Shown: positions 61,237-64,000 of the stretch, in pieces
Numbering within the stretch: the first letter of the stretch is position 1
How the letters are laid out: each line of letters opens with the position of its first letter
Source of the DNA: an uncultured Clostridium sp.
GTDB taxonomy: Bacteria > Bacillota > Clostridia > Lachnospirales > Lachnospiraceae
DNA: 64,000 nt
Assembly (NCBI GenBank): GCA_947644195.1
Contig: CANRZB010000008.1
Span: 29,801-93,800, forward strand
Direction of reading: 5' to 3'
Position numbers and translations under genes: made by a program
Notes under the pieces: generated by a model
The model's input: the letters and a program-made list of their open reading frames with translations, nothing else
Told to the model about the DNA's origin: nothing
Databases searched by the model: none

Positions 61237-62109
61237 TCAGCACAAATTCCCATTTAATTTTTCACGCATCCTCTGATAAAAACTAATCCCCGAAAGTCTG
61301 ATTAATTCCGTGGTTGCATGCGGTACCTGGATCACTAGCCGGTCATCTGTACGCAAATTCCCAACGGTTCTTCCATCCGCAATAAATACCGCCTGATCAT
61401 CTGCTGTTTCCTTGGTTCTACCAATCTCTAACATAATTTGATCCTGGGCATCTAACAAAAGACTCCGCTTGTTGAGAGAGTGGGGACAGATCGGCGTTAC
61501 AACGGTAGCATTGAGCCCCGGCACAAGCACGGGCCCCCCCGCAGATAAATTATATCCTGTAGAGCCGGTAGGCGTGGAAACGATCAAACCGTCTGCCCGA
61601 TAGATATCTACCAATTCCTGATTTAAATACACTTTAATCGTAATCAGCCTGCAGTCCCCCGCCTTGCTGACCACCATATCATTGAGCGCATAACAGGAAG
61701 TCCTGCTGTTCTCTCCGGGAAATTTCTCCGTTTCTTTGAGCATGATTCGCCGTTCAATCGTATACTCTCCCTGGATCAGCTTATCCAGAGCCAGATCAAT
61801 ATTCTCACTGTCCGCCTCCGTCAAAAAACCTAAAGTCCCGATATTGACGCCCAGAATCGGCAGATCCTGATGTACGAGGTCGATCGCGGCCTGAATCATA
61901 GTGCCATCTCCCCCCAAGACAATGGCGCAGTCCACATCCTCCGCAATCTTAGATACATTGGTAAAATGACGGATCCCACCAATATCATACCTGTCATTCT
62001 GCATAATCTGACAAGATTTACCATGCCGTTCCAGATACCGGACAATATGCTGTGTCATCTGGTCATTTTCATTTTTTCCATAGTTTGTAATTAAACAAAA
62101 CCGATCCAT
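61237..62109 (-). CDS. nadK: NAD kinase
   Basis: CAIVLGGDGTMIQAA, VNIGTLGFLTEAD, STPTGSTGYNLSAGGPVL; start at 62109 by GGAGGAG RBS. Confidence 0.94.
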   Translation of the reverse strand: MDRFCLITNYGKNENDQMTQHIVRYLERHGKSCQIMQNDRYDIGGIRHFTNVSKIAEDVDCAIVLGGDGTMIQAAIDLVHQDLPILGVNIGTLGFLTEADSENIDLALDKLIQGEYTIERRIMLKETEKFPGENSRTSCYALNDMVVSKAGDCRLITIKVYLNQELVDIYRADGLIVSTPTGSTGYNLSAGGPVLVPGLNATVVTPICPHSLNKRSLLLDAQDQIMLEIGRTKETADDQAVFIADGRTVGNLRTDDRLVIQVPHATTELIRLSGISFYQRMREKLNGNLC

Positions 62110-62166
62110 AGGTCTCCTCCCAAGCTGTAATGCCAGTTCCATCCACATTTCTTCTCTGACAGGTTA

Positions 62167-63054
62167 TCAATGATCCAGAGCTCCATGTGCCTCCTCCACC
62201 GTTTTCTCTACCAACGGCTGAAATTCCTGTGCAAATTGCTCTGTTGAGCTTGTTTCCGCTTCCACAGGCAGCTCTGTGAGATCAGCCCCGCCAACAGGTT
62301 TTTCCAGATATAACAGATATTCGATATTTCCTTCCGGCCCTTTGATTGGTGAAAAGCTGAGATCCAGAATATGAAATCCCATTACCAGGGTATACGTCAT
62401 AATATGCTGTAACACTTCCCTATGTACATTCTGATCCCGAACCACCCCTTTTTTTCCAACTTTTTCCCGTCCTGCCTCAAACTGCGGTTTAACCAGGCAG
62501 ACCACCCGGCCCCCGTCTCCCAACAGATTCCAGACGGGAATCAAGACCTTTGTGAGGGAAATAAATGCAACGTCAATGGAGACAAATCCCACCGGCTCCG
62601 GCACCTCCGCCCTGGTCACATAACGGATATTGGTGCGTTCCATCGAAATGACCCGCTCATCCTGCCGCAGCTTCCATGCCAGCTGGTTCGTCCCCACATC
62701 AATGGCGTAGACTCTAGCCGCTTGATTCTGTAACATACAATCGGTAAATCCACCTGTAGAAGAACCCACATCCATACAAACCTGATTCTTGAGAGGAACC
62801 TGCCAAAGATCAATGGCCTTTTCCAATTTGTAACCGCCACGGCTGACATAGGGCATCGGCGTTCCTTTTACATCAATTTGGGCATCTTCCGGAAACATGC
62901 TTCCCGCTTTATCTTCCCTCTGTTCCCCGACAAAGACATTTCCTGCCATAATTACGGCTTTGGCTTTCTCCCTCGATTCCGCCAGACCTCGTTTTACCAA
63001 CAGTACATCCAACCGCTCTTTCTTTTTTTTCTCCATATGTGTCGTTATCTCCAT
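62167..63054 (-). CDS. tlyA: TlyA family rRNA 2'-O-methyltransferase (S4 + FtsJ-like)
   Basis: RLDVLLVKRGLAESREKAKAVIMAGNVFV; CMDVGSSTGGFTDCMLQNQAARVYAIDVGTNQLAWKLR. Confidence 0.92.
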   Translation of the reverse strand: MEITTHMEKKKKERLDVLLVKRGLAESREKAKAVIMAGNVFVGEQREDKAGSMFPEDAQIDVKGTPMPYVSRGGYKLEKAIDLWQVPLKNQVCMDVGSSTGGFTDCMLQNQAARVYAIDVGTNQLAWKLRQDERVISMERTNIRYVTRAEVPEPVGFVSIDVAFISLTKVLIPVWNLLGDGGRVVCLVKPQFEAGREKVGKKGVVRDQNVHREVLQHIMTYTLVMGFHILDLSFSPIKGPEGNIEYLLYLEKPVGGADLTELPVEAETSSTEQFAQEFQPLVEKTVEEAHGALDH

Positions 63055-63126
63055 TCTGCAGATCCTTACCTACCAGATTAACACGATCATTACCGAAACC
63101 CGTTCCAGGAACCTCCCGGCCTGCCG

Positions 63127-64000
63127 TCAATCCCGGCATAGAGCCAGAACTCGTTCTGTCACCCGCTCTGCGCTGATACCATACTTCTCACGCAGGATTT
63201 CCACGGAACCATGTTCAATAAACTGATCCGGCAATGCTACCGGAAAGACTTGCACTTGTGAAATTCCCCGGGCTTCATACCAGGAAGCAACGTTCTGGCC
63301 AAATCCTCCCGTAATCACTCCCTCTTCCAGCGTTACTACCAAACGGTGCTCCTCCACCAATTCTTCCAGAAGTCCTTCATCCAACGGCTTTACAAATCTG
63401 GCGTTAATCAGAGATGGCTGAATCCCCTGTTCGTGCAAACTACGGCATACCTCCGCTCCTATTTCTACCATACTACCCACAGCTAACAAGGCAATCTCCC
63501 TGCCCCGGATCAGCCATTCGCTCTTACCCAATGCTAACGGTTGCTTCTGCTGTACAAACTCCTGGCACGCTCCCCCCCTCGGATAACGGACAGCCACCGG
63601 GTAATCGGCATCTACGGCAAAGCGAAGCATCTGCTGAAGTTCCCATGCATTTTTGGGCGCCATAACCACCATTCCTGGCATTTGGGATAAAAATGCCAGA
63701 TCAAAAATCCCCTGATGTGTCTCTCCGTCACTGCCAACCAGACCGGCACGGTCTACCGCAATGACTACCGGAAGATTCCCGATACACACATCATGCAGAA
63801 GCTGGTCGTAGGCCCGCTGTAAAAAAGTGGAATACAGAGCGACCACCGGTTTCATTCCACCGATTGCCATACCGGCGGCAAAAGTCACTGCATGTTCCTC
63901 CGCAATTCCCACGTCAAAGAACTGTGCCGGAAACTGCTCTGCCATAGCCGACAATCCTGTACCAGACGGCATCGCAGCAGACACCGCAACAACCCGGCTG
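63127..64000 (-). CDS. dxs: 1-deoxy-D-xylulose-5-phosphate synthase, C-terminal part (5' partial at window edge)
   Basis: AAMPSGTGLSAMAEQFPAQFFDVGIAEEHAVTFAAGMA; frame stays open to base 64000. Confidence 0.95.
   Translation of the reverse strand, partial: SRVVAVSAAMPSGTGLSAMAEQFPAQFFDVGIAEEHAVTFAAGMAIGGMKPVVALYSTFLQRAYDQLLHDVCIGNLPVVIAVDRAGLVGSDGETHQGIFDLAFLSQMPGMVVMAPKNAWELQQMLRFAVDADYPVAVRYPRGGACQEFVQQKQPLALGKSEWLIRGREIALLAVGSMVEIGAEVCRSLHEQGIQPSLINARFVKPLDEGLLEELVEEHRLVVTLEEGVITGGFGQNVASWYEARGISQVQVFPVALPDQFIEHGSVEILREKYGISAERVTERVLALCRD

Overview
The window reads as a Clostridia (probably Lachnospiraceae) chromosome segment; this taxonomy is inferred from gene content, not tested. Positions 1-11956 (+ strand) are the distal tail module of a siphophage-like prophage or tail-derived particle: tape measure (5' cut by the window), Dit, a large Tal-like tip protein, holin and a BppU-like fibre. 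The rest is mostly - strand chromosomal genes: pepP, hydG, degV, LCP, PFL/ACT, an MBL hydrolase, an FtsA-like actin homologue with an extended C-terminus, ung, hisF/hisH, cheV, a two-component system, a membrane-anchored trigger-factor-like PPIase, a gph-like HAD phosphatase, gdhA(+), tRNA-Thr(CGT), an rsuA/rluB-like synthase, glgA, spo0A(+), and the classical spoIVB-recN-argR-nadK-tlyA-dxs block. Three giant exported beta-rich proteins (1331, 1658 and 1496 aa) are spread through the region. The observations most worth a second look are: (i) a candidate ~100-nt structured small RNA or attenuator with a C-rich linker between gph and gdhA; (ii) two dispersed copies of a ~70-bp GTAC-ended palindromic repeat and a ~165-bp MITE-like element between convergent spo0A and spoIVB; (iii) inversion of spo0A plus a yebC/giant-Ig insertion in the otherwise conserved argR-recN-spoIVB block; (iv) a 42-bp coding minisatellite in the FtsA-like gene; (v) lysine-rich C-termini without LPXTG on giant surface proteins. 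No CRISPR array, transposase, integrase or obvious antiphage system was seen. All calls come from reading the sequence; no searches were run.
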